From NCBI GenBank assembly GCA_947396885.1, contig OX377202.1, positions 14,942,001-15,006,000 on the forward strand: DNA of 64,000 bases. Reading direction: 5' to 3'. Source of the DNA: Heligmosomoides polygyrus polygyrus (lineage: Eukaryota > Nematoda > Chromadorea > Rhabditida > Heligmosomidae). The notes under the pieces were generated by a model, which saw nothing but the letters and a program-made list of their open reading frames with translations, ran no database searches and was not told where the DNA came from. Positions 9,402 to 20,918 of this stretch are shown in pieces. The first letter of the stretch is position 1, and each line of letters opens with the position of its first letter. The position numbers and the translations under genes are program-made.

Positions 9402-12220
9402 TAAGTGCGTTTGAAAAGAATGTATCCACTCCAAAACTTGCCCATATCTCGTTTCGCGTTTATTTCTTCAGGCCCGCAATAGCTGCATTAGATTCCTCGT
9501 AGTCGAAAATAAGTAACCACTCGCTTTGAGGAATTTTTTCCGTCTCACACGAGAATCAGACTTTTTTGAAGAAAGTTGGTTGAAAATTAGCGTTTCAAAA
9601 GTATGCATCCACTTGTGGAAAACAAACTTTTTACTAGATTCAAAAGTCGATCGGAATACCATTATTTCTTATAACATCATGTATCGTATTATTCATGCCA
9701 CTTACCAGGGTAGGTTCTTAGGCGTAGGTCTGAACGGGGGAAATGGATAGTACTGCGAGAATCTCCACCCTTCATATAGTAGAAAGACATGTTTCGTTTT
9801 TGCTGAGTCCTTGAACCAAAAGAGCTACGGGCCCTCGAAAGAGGAGGGGGTACACTAGTGCACCGTCAGCACGTGCCCACGTGCAGGCGCCGCGCGCGCT
9901 GTTGTATGGGACGCGGTGAAGGGCATTGCGCCAAGCGAGTCGGCGGGTCAGCAGGATGGGGGGCTACATGCGGATGCCAGGTCAGGTGTTCGACTCTCGT
10001 GCTATGCAACATTTTTGAATTTTTCATGATTGCTGCCTTCTTTACCAGTTTGCTTTCCACACATCTCCTACATATTTATTTCACTCTAAATTGTCAAATA
10101 AGGACCAGATTCGTACTCAAGGCGAGATTTGGTCGAAAACGGTGACCATGACCTTACCATTAATCACCTTTACCTATTGTAATTTAACATACTCCAGGGT
10201 AATACAGAAAACGGGTGTCAGATTCGTGATCACCATCCCAAATATCCCCCCTGGAAAAACTTTGGACGAAATCCGTGATTATGACTTCGACGACCCTAGT
10301 CACCCGTACCTACCGTAAACTACCGTAATCAGCAGAAAACTGAAAACGGATGACAGATTCGTGATCAGCACCCTAAATAACCCCCTGGGCAAGGTTTGGG
10401 CGAAGTCGGTGGTTATGACCTCGACATCCCTAGTCACCCGTACCTGCTGCAACCCGTGCCTGTTGTAAGGTCATTGTTTAACATTCGCCGAAAAACACAA
10501 AACATTGTATAATTCAGAAACTGAGAAAAGTGAGTGAAGCACAGCTCGCAGAAACCCTTATTTGACAATTTAGAGTGAAATAAATGTGTAGGAGATGTGT
10601 AGGAAGTAGACTGATTTAGACTGCCATAAGGCACGACTTTCACTACACTACTTTCACGGCTCCAGAGGTCGAGGAGACGTTGAAAAAATTTTTCGCCCAA
10701 ACCTCGCCCAAGGGGGTTATTTGGGGTGCTGGTCACGAATCGGACATCCGATTTTCAAGTTTCGGCCGATTACGGTAGGTTATGGTGGGTATGGGTGACG
10801 GTGCAATACTGTACATCCAATTTCGAGAGCCCGTAGCTCTTTGGGTTCAAGGACTCAGCAAAAACGAAACATGTTTTTCTGCTACATGAAGGGTGGAGAT
10901 TCACGCAGTACTATCCATTTCCCCTATTCAGACCTACGCCTGAGACCCTGCCCTGGTTGGGTTTTGGATGATTTTGTCTTCGTTGATGTCTCATGTGATC
11001 AAAATTGCCACAACGCCACTAAACTGTCAGTTATTCGCGTAGACTCGTCGAACCACGATCACCCACATGTTCTACATTGGTTTGCTGTCAGGAGAACAGG
11101 CCGGCCAGTCCGTTACATAAATGTTGTGACGGTGGAACCAATCTTTGGTCGAGCTAGACACATGGACTGCAGCGCTGCCCCGTTGCAGAACGCGTGTTTG
11201 ATGTCTTCCGCTTATCAAGAAAGGCAGTAGGATAGAATCCCGTACACCTTGACACTAGCGACTGGCCACGCGACACAACGGGACACAACGGAAGACTAAG
11301 CTTCAGCATTCCGCTGCTGCAGAAGTCGGCAACTGTCACTGATGAACCGCCTCCAAGGCTGCCACGACGGGGACTTCTCGCAGATCTTTCCTGTAATGTC
11401 GCTGTCCATCGGGAACCATCCAGATTAAATTTCTTTCAACTTTACCAACGGAAAAATCTAATCTGGATGGTTCCCGATGGACAACGACATTACTGGAAAG
11501 ATCTGCGAGAAGTCCCCGTCGTCGCAGCCTTGGAGGCGGTTCATCAGTGACAGTTGCCAACATCTGCAACAGCGTAATGCAGAAGCTTAGTCTTCCGTTT
11601 GTGTCGCATGGACAGTCCCGAGTGTCAAGATGTACGGGATTCTATCCTACTGCCTTTCTTGAGTGGCGGAAGACACCAGACACATGTTCCGCAACAGGGC
11701 AGCGCTGAAGCCATGGGTCCAGGTTGACCAAAGATTGGCTCCACCATCACAACATTCATGTAACGGACTGGGCGGCCTGTTCTTCTGACAACAACCCAAT
11801 GGAGATCATGTGGGGAACCGTGGTTCGACGAGTCTATGCGAATAACCAACAGTTCAACGACGTGGTGGCAATTTTGATCACATGAGACACCAACGAAGAC
11901 AAAATCATCCAAAACCTTCTCAGTAGCATGAATAATACGATGCATAATGTTATAAGAAATAATGGTGGTCCGATCGACGTTTGAATTTAGTAAAAAGTTT
12001 GTTTCCCACAAGTGGATACATACTTTTGAAACGCCAATTTTGAACCAATTTCTTCAAAAAAGTCTGATTCTCGTGTGAGATGGAAAAAATTCCTGAAAGG
12101 CAGTGGTTACCTATTTTCGACTACGAGGAATCTAATGGAGCTAGTGCGGGCCTGAAGAAATGAACGCGAAACGAGATATGGGCAAGTTTTGCTGTGGATA
12201 CATAGTTTTGAAACGCACTG
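9402..12220. mobile_element. large foldback element with an inserted second foldback
   Basis: The left arm 9402-9845 is repeated inverted as 10815-10959 plus 11917-12220. Shared text includes GTGCGTTT..TGTATCCAC at the ends, GCCCATATCTCGTTTCGCG, TGGTATTCCGATCGAC-like text, GACCTACGCCT, and GAGCTACGGGC (9825, inverted at 10828). The right arm is split by the element at 10960-11916. The spacer holds a smaller inverted pair: CTACATATTTATTTCACTC at 10069-10087 versus GAGTGAAATAAATGTGTAG at 10572-10590. No transposase gene seen. Confidence 0.8.
10960..11916. mobile_element. 957-bp near-perfect palindromic foldback, nested
   Basis: Arms of about 470 bp begin GGTTTTGGATGATTTTGTCTT at 10960 and end with its reverse complement at 11916. 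The turn is near 11435-11450 (CTGGATGG...CCATCCAG). Comparison with the uninterrupted left arm of the surrounding foldback (around 9690-9715) shows this block is extra, so it inserted after the outer inverted repeat formed. The arms carry ORF-like stretches that are mirror shadows, not genes. Confidence 0.85.
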
Positions 12221-12440
12221 TTGTTGCGCTCGAATGACTTATTCGAATGATTTTCATTCGAATTTGATTATTCAAGAAAATCGAGTTGTTCGAGCGTATT
12301 CGAACTCGAATATTTAAAAATCCCGTTTAAAACTACTTTAAGATCGCGCAGTTTAAATTTATTGAAAGGGCGAAATGAAACGGAATGAGGTCCAAACCAA
12401 AGAAGTGCAACGAAAAACGATCGCTAACAATTCAACTCAC

Positions 12441-12518
12441 TCGTATCACATCAGACGGCAGCTCAGCTATCACTTCGTCGCTCTCCTCGAATTTTTTGTC
12501 CTTTAGAACTTCTTTAAC
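12441..12518 (-). CDS. candidate 26-codon internal exon, unknown protein
   Basis: Minus strand, acceptor ..TAATTTTAAG at 12519-12520 and donor GTGAGTT below 12441. It encodes VKEVLKDKKFEESDEV followed by IAELPSDVIR in one open frame, phase 0 at both ends. This matches the phase-0 style of the minus-strand exons at 15.4-20.9 kb, so it may be the next exon of that gene. No homology recognised; splice signals and frame only. Confidence 0.4.
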
Positions 12519-12957
12519 CTTAAAATTATAGCAGATGAGTCAGCTAAAGCTACCAGGAAGATACAACGCTGTAATTCATTAGCTCAAATCTCCTCAGCCC
12601 TACTGACGGGGTATTCAGCATACACTGGATTCGATTAAAAACGTTCGGATAACGACAATTTCACAGACTCCGAATTTTTGGACGATTTGCATAGGATCTA
12701 TCCGATCGGATGTTCGAAAATGATCCAATCGGAATTGGATTCGATCGAGTATCTTCGGATAATTGGACGATTCTGATAGTAGCGGTTTTGTGAATTGGTG
12801 ATTTTTGGATTATTCGCATAAGGACGATTTTGCGGGCCTCTGATCCTACTATATATAGAGGAGCAGTGTGTGTGTGTGCGTGTTTCCGTCCGTCACAACT
12901 GGAGTGGGGCACTGCGTATTGGAAGCGATTGTTGAACATCGACGTGCCTGGCGATGC

Positions 12958-13076
12958 CGTAGACCTGCCGAACACGTCGGCGACCGTGCATGGCGAGCCG
13001 TAGACGTGCCGAACACGTCAGCAACCGTGCCTGGCGAGCCGTAGACGTGCCGAACACGTCGGCAACCGTGCCTGGG
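12958..13076. repeat. 41-bp minisatellite, 2.9 copies
   Basis: Unit beginning CGTAGACGTGCCGAACACGT recurs at 12958, 12999 and 13040, exactly 41 bp apart, with few changes. A short (TG)n run lies just upstream at about 12867-12880. Confidence 0.92.
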
Positions 13077-13111
13077 CATTTAGATGATCATCGACGAGAG
13101 GGGTTTCTGGA

Positions 13112-13325
13112 GGCAACCGATATCGATCGATATTATCGATTTTTTGAGGATGACGTTCAAGCGGCACGAAACTTCAACCCTGGGGGTAATCTGGGTCGCT
13201 GAACACGAATCTGGAGTCGTTCAATCGATATCGATCGATATTATCGATTTTTTGTGGATGTCGTTCAAGTGGCACGAAACTTTACCCCTAGGGGAAATCG
13301 AGGTCGCTGAACACGAATCTGAAGT
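13112..13325. repeat. 108-bp tandem duplication with ATCGAT-rich core
   Basis: TATCGATCGATATTATCGAT occurs at 13121 and again at 13229, 108 bp apart. Each is followed by GTTCAAG.GGCACGAAACTT and GGTCGCTGAACACGAATCTG. A third, partial and decayed unit is visible to about 13400 (ATCAATCGATATTGG, TGTGGATGTCGTTC). Confidence 0.85.
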
Positions 13326-14324
13326 TCGTTTTTGAACTGTCGATCGCCATCAATCGATATTGGGCAAATAAGCGTTTTTGTGGATGTCGTTCATTTTTTC
13401 GCTTTTTTTAACTTGCCCTAATCGACGTAGTTAAGATGTTCTTCCTGAAGAAACCATGACAAAGGTGTCAGCTACAATTGATGATGAGAAGTTATTGCCA
13501 CGGCGAAGCCGTCAAAAAGCCGTCGGTGCGGCCGAGAGGCCGCACTGACGACAGATTTTTGGATGATTCGAATCGGATTACCGAAAATGATGCATTAGGA
13601 ATCCAATATGTAGTATTCAGTTCCGACGTAAAATTTGAAATTATTGCTCTTCGGTACGTCTATTTGCAGTTGCGCATTCGGATTCACGACAGAGTAGCTT
13701 TCGACGAAAAACAGCGCAGCTGCATAGAACAGTCTCATTTTGGACGAGACGAGGATACAGTTGAAGTAGGAAGTGGATGATAAGAATGTAGTCTTCACTT
13801 TCACTAGTAGTTATTAGACGGTCACTAAACCGTGGTCTGACTTGACTACTGTGGCGTAAGACACTATTGTTTTTAAGAATACTCCGAAGAAAGAACAAGG
13901 TTTATGCACACAGCAATGAACCATTGTGGGCAATTAATCCATTCTTTAACATTCACCTACATGAAAGTAAGGTCTTGCTCGATTTAGCGACAAAATAACT
14001 CACATGAACTAAACAGTTCTGGTAGACGTTCCACTTCATGTGCATAATATCGAACATAAACTCGAATAGGCCATTATGGAAGGAGCAGAGGCAGAGCAGC
14101 TAAATTAATGACATTTGGTTATTAAAAGTTGAGCACGGACGAATCGAAGTAAAGACACTTCTTCTTAATAGTTAGGCTGAAACACAAACTTTTGCTTCGC
14201 TTACATTTTAGAATGCAATTCGTGGAAAACCCTGATGGTTAGTCGACCCGCAAGGCTAAAACCTAACACGGACAGTAATAAACAACACAAACTTCAAGAG
14301 GATTTAAACCGGCACAGCCTTTTA

Positions 14325-14890
14325 ACACGCGGCCGAAAGGGGGTGGCCTGATGTCAGGCCACCCCCTTTCGGCCGCGTGGGACCGTGTGACATGATGTCA
14401 GGCCACAGCCTTGTAATTTATTTTTCTAGTTGGATTCAGATCTTTCCGAGGAACTTTTTTGTGTTATGTGTGCTTCATCTTTAGACACTGCTGTAAAACA
14501 CGCGGTCCACAAAAACAAGTTTCGGTTACTGATTTATTGAGCTTCTCGTCAAGTAATGGCTTCAACTAACAATTCGTCATTGAAAAATAATCGATCGGCC
14601 TACCACAGTCGAACACATCGTCATGAAAGCCGGACTCCGTCGCAAAGTTCCACCGATTAGGGGCTTCAAATCGCTCTTCCAAGCTTCCTTATCCTCATCT
14701 TCTGCTTCGGATTCTATTACTTCACTTTCTGAGCCATCATCGTGTCAGTTGGTAGTACAAGGATATCGTCCTCAGCATCAATGTCGTCCTAGACCACCTC
14801 GTCATCCTCATCACCGCTTTCCACCAAGAGACGAATTTGGCGGCCGCGTAGGACCGTGCGACATGATGCCATCCCACGCTGTCGGCGTCG
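14325..14890. repeat. hairpin and direct-repeat cluster of an unidentified DNA element
   Basis: A near-perfect hairpin with a stem of about 25 bp lies at 14327-14379 (GCGGCCGAAAGGGGGTGGCC ... complement). The block CGGCCGCGTGGGACCGTGTG (14369) recurs as CGGCCGCGTAGGACCGTGCG (14841) in the same orientation. Between them the minus strand shows acidic text (ESGDEDDEVV, then ESEVIESEAEDEDKEAW) broken by stops, with FHDDVFDCGRPIDYF in a shifted frame. The TTAACACGCGG start and acidic N-terminal text are compatible with a piggyBac-type relic, but this is weak. Confidence 0.4.
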
Positions 14891-14989
14891 CAAAAAATCG
14901 GTTGTTCCCACGCGCCAGACACACAAAGAAGGCGCGGTTGTCAAGGTGCTAACCTCTATATGACCAGTCCCGCAGGTGGAAGCACGGTC

Positions 14990-15230
14990 GAGGGCGGAGG
15001 CTGTTCAGTGCATCTCGAATCGAGGTTTTTGTTTCCGCTACCGCCCAGGCCTACCAAGGCTTCTATCTATCCTCAGTCGGTTTGTTGGTGCCGCACTTGC
15101 CTCTGAAGGACAAAACACTGAGCTATCCAGCTGGCCCCCATCGTGTCCACAAGATTTGATTAGAAGTAGAATGCGTGGCGCCTCCTGCGAAGAATTGACT
15201 AACGCCGACCTTTTGCCTCTATCCTTATAA
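14990..15230 (+). mobile_element. SINE family 1, strongly diverged copy
   Basis: Recognisable by CCGCCCAGGCCTACCAAGGCTT, then CTCAGTCGGTTTGTTGGT, AGGACAAAACACTGA, AGAAGTAGAATGCGTGGCGC and a TTTTGCCTCTATCCTTAT tail. The A box is decayed (GGTCGAGGGCGGAGG). No target-site duplication found. Confidence 0.75.
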
Positions 15231-15367
15231 GAGCAAGAGGACATTTAATTATACCTTAACGTCAGTATAGGTTCCGTGCAGGTACATTTTAAAGTGACAC
15301 AAATGAGAATGAAATCAGAAGGTTAAATATGCACGAAAGATCTCAAGATTAGGTGAACACCACATAC

Positions 15368-15484
15368 CTTACTAGGGGACTCCATAAAATTCGGCATCTC
15401 AAGTCGATCGCTATATGAACCACCTTCCACTATGAGATAGTTGACGTCGTCGTGAGTAGCCAATGTGTGCGGGCACTCAGGTAC
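15368..15484 (-). CDS. 39-codon internal exon, unknown protein
   Basis: Minus strand, strong acceptor TGTCCTTTTCAG and donor GTATGTGG. Encodes VPECPHTLATHDDVNYLIV, then EGGSYSDRLEMPNFMESPSK, open throughout and phase 0 at both ends. It probably belongs to the minus-strand gene at 17.5-20.9 kb. That gene's last certain exon ends in phase 1, so at least one exon between them is not identified. Confidence 0.6.
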
Positions 15485-15625
15485 CTGAAAAGGACAGAAA
15501 ACCTACTTACCATAAACCGAGTCTATTTTGCCATCAGAATAGAAAAACACGCAAATACCTAACTTATACCTAACTGAAGGGTTCCCAACTCAAGGTGAGC
15601 TTTTGCGATGCTATTTTGACAGGAT

Positions 15626-16526
15626 ATAGGGCCGTGTGAGCGGAGTCCAGAATTGCAGTTAGTTTTTGCTGAACGCTTTTCTAAAGACCAGAAAAAAGGT
15701 GTGAAAATGTGTGAGCAACACTCATCAACCCCATGACACCCCATCAGATTGCGTCGGTGGCGCAGCCGGAAGGGTGCCGCCACATAGAAGCACACCGACG
15801 GGCTTTTGAGTTCGAGTCCGCGTACTGTCAATATTCTTGCGCATACTTGTTGTTGTTATTACGCTTTCTCATGATCACAGGAGTCAATTTTGGACCATCA
15901 ACGTTTACAACAAACCAAGGTTGCGCCTTCATACGTGCTAGCTATTCAACAATGCGACATCGACTCTCTGCACAATATCATTTCTCTGGATATAAAAAGT
16001 CTTACCAATCCTTCCTCTTAGTCTGTGGTACAAAACTATGAAACAAGTAAAACACAAGCGCATGTCACACTAGCAGCGTCTTGCAAAAGCCAGTAAGGAA
16101 CAATCTTCTCCCTGGCCACTTCTTCGTTGAATGCTCAATCCCTGGGTGTGGAGAAGGGGCCTGGGTGAACATCGACGTAACCAACTCCAAACACGAAAAA
16201 ACTAGCACATATGGAGCTAATAGACAGCCTTGGCTCGTTGTAAATTGATGGTCCAAAACTGACTCCTGTAATCATGAGAAAGCGTATTAACAACAAACCA
16301 GTATGTGCAAAAATGGTGTCAGTACGCGAGCCCGAATTCGAAAGCCCGATGGTGTGGTTTTGTGAGCCAGCACTTCTACCGACTGCGCTACCGAGGCACA
16401 TCTCCTGGGTATCATAGGGGTTGATGAGTGTTGCGCACACGTTTTCACACCTCTTTTTCAGGTCATTAAAAAAGCGTTCAGTGAAACCTAACTGTAATTC
16501 TGGACTCCGCTCACACGGTCATATTA
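15626..16526. mobile_element. foldback element with tRNA-like sequence in both arms
   Basis: Inverted arms of about 300 bp: GCCGTGTGAGCGGAGTCCAG at 15631 and its complement ending near 16519; TCATGATCACAGGAGTCAAT at 15870 and the complement near 16263-16278. Each arm contains a tRNA-like A box and B box. Left: TGGCGCAGCCGG at 15761 and GAGTTCGAGTCCG at 15809. Right (minus): TAGCGCAGTCGG and TTTCGAATTCGG. The spacer 15930-16215 is also partly inverted. Looks like two head-to-head copies of a tRNA-derived repeat. Confidence 0.75.
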
Positions 16527-16639
16527 CGGTGGGCCAAATGTAATTAGAGAAATTCAACAAATTTCTTTATCCCTCTATAACTGAATTACAACCCAACGGT
16601 GCTGAGGAATGTATTCGCCAGTGAGGTTACGACCTTGCT

Positions 16640-17045
16640 ACCATCGATCAGCCAACTTCCTGATCCCATCCTTCCAAAACTGTTTAAGTCTGGCGCTGAT
16701 CCACTGCTCGTTATGGTTGTCGAGGTCTGCTTGGGTCCTCGTGTCCCTTCCGACCATGAAGTACTGTCGGCTCAAGAAGTAGTGGTAGTCGCATAGAGAG
16801 ATGTCCGGCGAATACGTTGGGTGAGGCACGTGAACGTAGCCCAGCTGAGCAAGCTCATCCGTGGACACTTTTGCCCGATGGAGTACGGCGTTGTCGAAAA
16901 GGAGGATCTTCTTGAAGCGTAAAAACCGAATAAGTGCGAGTCGCCGGTCCATCTCTTCTACTTCGTTTACCGTGGCCTTGGAGTCCATCGCCGTGCTTTT
17001 GGAAAACAGCTTCCAGTATACCGGTTCATGGGCGCAGGCTCAAAA
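16640..17045 (-). pseudogene. mariner-type transposase remnant (second subfamily)
   Basis: Minus strand: HEPVYWKLFSKSTAMDSKAT near 17030, then LFDNAVLHRAKVSTDELAQL and YSPDISLCDYHYF. These are the second (FDN) and third (CDYH) catalytic Asp regions of a DD34D transposase. The C-terminal text (DLDNHNEQWISARL...) follows in frame. One stop lies near the N-terminal edge; the first Asp region is missing. TIRs not found. Lies in a probable intron of the minus-strand gene. Confidence 0.8.
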
Positions 17046-17479
17046 GCTCAGAAGGTGCTCCTCTCCGTGAACATTCCGCCGAACTAAGGTCGTTAGCAGA
17101 CTCGCTGCTAACAGACTCACCCAGACTCGCTGCTTGGCAGGGTTAAGACCGAAGACTTCTCATCTTGCGTGACTATTGAGACCAGGCTGCTTGGGGTTGG
17201 GAACTAGACGAGATTTACACGACACAGGTCGACTCGTCAGACTGGGGTTTCGGCATGAGACAGACTGGGGTTTTGGCATGCTTCTGGAAAGGGCGAAAGT
17301 GGTCACTTCTCAGGCAGCCTTCAGTAAGTAGCAAACAAACATACAGATACGAGAAGCACGAAGCCGGACCCAGTCACGACATATATGGGCAAGGCATGGA
17401 GAGTATCATTACTTTTGCCCCCCCCCCCCATAATACATCGTCAAAATAGCATCGCAAAAGCTCATCTTGACTTGGATAC

Positions 17480-20400
17480 CTTTCCTTGTTACAATACCCC
17501 AACCCCTTCCTGAAAAGCCTTAATTAACAACATCAGTTTGAGGAGAAAATATCTTACTCCAGAAGGCATAGCAGCGAAAGCTCAATACACTGGAAGGTGT
17601 CTGTTGAAGATGACATTTCAAGGAATTCTTGCGGGACAAGTCTTTAGATGCCAATACAATAGAATGCAGAACTAGTTGCAAAAACAGCAAGAGAACGAAC
17701 TCACTTGGCAGTGGGTGTAGTCTCCCTGCACCCTCGAAACTAATGTATTAGCAACATCGCTGAGCAGGAAAGCCTGCAATTTTGTGAGGTAACGAGGCTA
17801 AATATTCAAGGAAGTGGAAAGTCGTTTGTGATCTTAAAACGAACGAAACACTAAAAGATACAAGTCAATGAGCAGCGGGCCATTAACAAGAAAAATGTCT
17901 TTTAATAGCTTTAACGACCTAAAGGAGCGGCTTGTTTCTTTGCAGGTGAGCGCGACTAAAGGGGGGGGGGGCGCTAAGCGGTCCCCATAAAAACAGCAAT
18001 TTTGAACCATTTCTCATTTAACTGCTAGTAAACACACATCAAGGGAGTCAGACTCTCTTCTTTCTTCAAACCTGAATGATATTTCAGATTCTTGGACTAC
18101 AACACCACATTCGTAATTTCTGATATTATAAGGCTGCCTATCGAAAAACAGATACTACCAGCCTAGGAATTTGAGATAAGGGCACTTCATTAACAACTAG
18201 AGAAGTCATAAGAACGTTGAACTAACCTTCTGACAGCTACTCCTCGCACAACGCATCATGTCAGATGAAAAGTTTCCAAGAACACTTAATGATTCGATGA
18301 GTTCCTCATTAAGTCGATCAACAAATTTGATCGCTTCCTCCTGGGACGCGTCCAGATCTGGAATGAAGCGAACGCCTCCAGGACAATGAGTTTCGTACAG
18401 GAGAGATACACGACAAAATATAAAATATAAAAGTAGACGATAAAAGCAACGTTTCTCCAACGTACGAGACTCCTCCACTCCTTCGTCTTTACACGCTTTA
18501 ATGACCATGGCGCTGACGAATCGACGAAGTTTCTTCCTGAGAGTCTTTTCTGGGTAAACATTGGACAGCCACGGATTTAATTCGGTCTGAAAAAATGATC
18601 TCATTGATTTACACAGTTGATTGTGCAGCATCAAAACCAAGCTTGAAAAGATCACATGTAAACCGGCCCAGAGCTGGGGAAGGAATGAAGCGACGTGAAC
18701 TACAATACAAGACAACGCTCAAACTAACCCCGTTGGCAACCTTCCTGAGATATCTTCGCAGAGCATTCGAAGGCTTCCGCCTCAAGCCGATGCGCCGTAA
18801 GATTTCATGTCGTGCCTGGAAGTACAAAATAAAGTTCTGGAAGAAGACGTAAAGCAAGAGTTCAGCACAGACGGAACGCTGCTTCTCTGCCTGAAAACCG
18901 TCACAAATCACATACGTCGGCAGCGAATAACACTTCCCTAGTTTCGGAAACTACCAGAGTTCACTTAAAAATTTTCAATGTTGTTTTCAAACTTTTTAGG
19001 CAACAGGCAAAAAAATTCCAAAGACTGTTGTATGAAAATTCACCAAGAATGCTCGATCGGAAATAAGCAATAGCTGGCCTATTACCCGTTCAGGGGAAGT
19101 TGAAAAAATCCGAACGTAAGCATAATGAAGTAAAATCAAAGCGTTTAAACTACCAAAACGAATCATTTTAATAGAATTCTTTGATAGCAAATGTTTATTC
19201 TGGTTTGTTACGAAGCTGGTTTGAACCTTGGGATATCGATTATTAAATCTGATTCTGGTCAGCGCTACAAAGTTGACCAAGAAAGAAAAATAGCTATAAC
19301 GCTTTAAAGACTAGCCCTAGGCTAGGAGACCTGCAGTCAAATTTTCAAAGGCATGCCTTTAAACTGCCTTATCGCATCTGTTGCTTTTTGCAACAGCTGT
19401 TGTAAATTTGAACAAATCTCATCTAATTATTTTCAACTCAAATAACAGCAGAAGCACAATAAGCAAATGGAGAAGAAGATAAGGTAGACATACCGCGACT
19501 TCTTCGCTGTCGCGTTCCTCTTCGCTTTCATCTTCAGGACTGGATTTATTTCCTTGATCCGGTGTCGAGCTTTCTCTCTAAAAATCAGACACCTCCAATG
19601 GCCGAATTCAATAATACAAGTAATGACGAGTATATACTAGTGGGAGAAGACACTTTGCTCTGCCTGTTCAACAACGGCAGAACACCGAAGGCAAGCTATA
19701 ATAACGTAGCTCACTAATTCAAATTGTAATACGAGAACAGCGAGTGCATTTCGACTGATCCACCTAGGATGTGGCAGAGTGCATCCAGTGTGGATCAAAT
19801 TGCAAAAGCATGGCTACAGAACATTGAATAAAAAAGAATAGAGGAAAAGACTGATTCATTAGCATCTGCAGGCCTAGCCTTAGACTTAAACGGCTCACCC
19901 GTCCAATCGAGAAGATCAAATATAATAGACTCGGAGCACTTAGGGTCACCTTCCCAAAAAGAGAAACGAGACCGTTCCCTTACCGAAGTTGAGAGGAAAA
20001 TTAAAGTTGATATGTGATCTTGAAAGGAACCAACAGCGTATTAAAAATCGCCTTATGTATCATAGCGCCGAGAAGTTTTACAGATATTATGGTATGCTGA
20101 AATTCTAATTGTTTGGTTAAGTGAAGCTTCAGGGGAAAGTGTGATTTTATATTTTTATGTAAAAATCTAATCAGGTATATATTTTTCTCCTGAAATGTCT
20201 GCACACCGCATTCCCGTATTGTGCCTAAACCAGTTTATGAGAGGACACTGCTAGGCAAATCGATGTCCAGAGGCTTTCTCTTGTCTTTAGACACCTGAGG
20301 AGCATCTTGATGTCCGAAAATTGTCAACAAAGGATTGACCAAGTCCAGTCTCAATATTGCAAAGTCTAGGTTATAGCCATGAAGCTCAGGGAACTAGAAC

Positions 20401-20918
20401 CGCGCAGAAAGGTTGCTGACCAATCCTCCTCCAGGACGTCTTACTGCGAATTTTAAGAATATTAAACTCAAAATGTGAAGGAACACTCCTGTAAAAGAAA
20501 ATGCACCCTTCGCGCAAAGAAAGCGCCTCAGAGGGGTCACCTTGTGCTAAGTGGTTATCCGCTTTGGTAGAAGCGCACATTAATGCCAAACTACATCGGA
20601 AACGGCCTACCTCAATTCACTATAGGTACAGAACACACCGGTGTTGCAGAAAATTTTATGTTTCGTACAGCAAAAAACGTTATTTAAGGCTGTTCTACAT
20701 TGTGACCCTCCGAGCCGCTTAGAGGCGCACCATTTAGTACTGAACATTAGCGTACCTCTCCTATCCATGTCAATGTCTCGTTCAAGCGCATACGTTTCGG
20801 CTCCGGTTGACTGAAGCATGATGAGGCGTTCTCCTCGGGCTCACCAAAGGCCTCGTCTTCATCGTAGAAGCCCATACTGGAACGCATCAAATTCATTCGC
20901 GAAGGAAGATGAGATATT
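17480..20918 (-). CDS. unrecognised host protein, at least 8 exons (partial model)
   Basis: Minus-strand exons with good splice sites: 20918-20756, 19577-19494, 18815-18729, 18586-18466, 18357-18227, 17773-17705, 17600-17558, 17509-17480. Phases fit from one to the next: 20756, 19494, 18729, 18227 and 17705 end phase 0; 18466 ends phase 1 and 18357 takes 2 nt; 17558 ends phase 1 and 17509 takes 2 nt. Introns of 108, 104 and 48 bp are typical for nematodes. The protein has a hydrophilic start (GFYDEDEAFGEPEENAS), a Glu-rich linker (SSPEDESEEERDSEEVA), an Arg-rich segment (ARHEILRRIGLRRKPSNALR) and a helical region (EEAIKFVDRLNEELIESLSV). The 108-bp intron is a multiple of three and stop-free, so read-through is possible. 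Start and end not found; no family recognised. Confidence 0.6.

Noticed and set aside
9949..10010. Possible tRNA-like sequence with GTGTTCGACTCTC B box
   Set aside because: No matching A box at the right distance and no acceptor stem.
10841..12011. ORFs of 129 and 128 aa on opposite strands
   Set aside because: They are mirror images in the arms of the palindrome at 10960-11916 and share text (CGRRTGRPVRY-type); no motif.
14590..14860. piggyBac transposase fragment
   Set aside because: Only acidic text and one weak FHDDVFDCGRPIDYF match across frames; no catalytic region. Kept only as a possibility in the hairpin entry.
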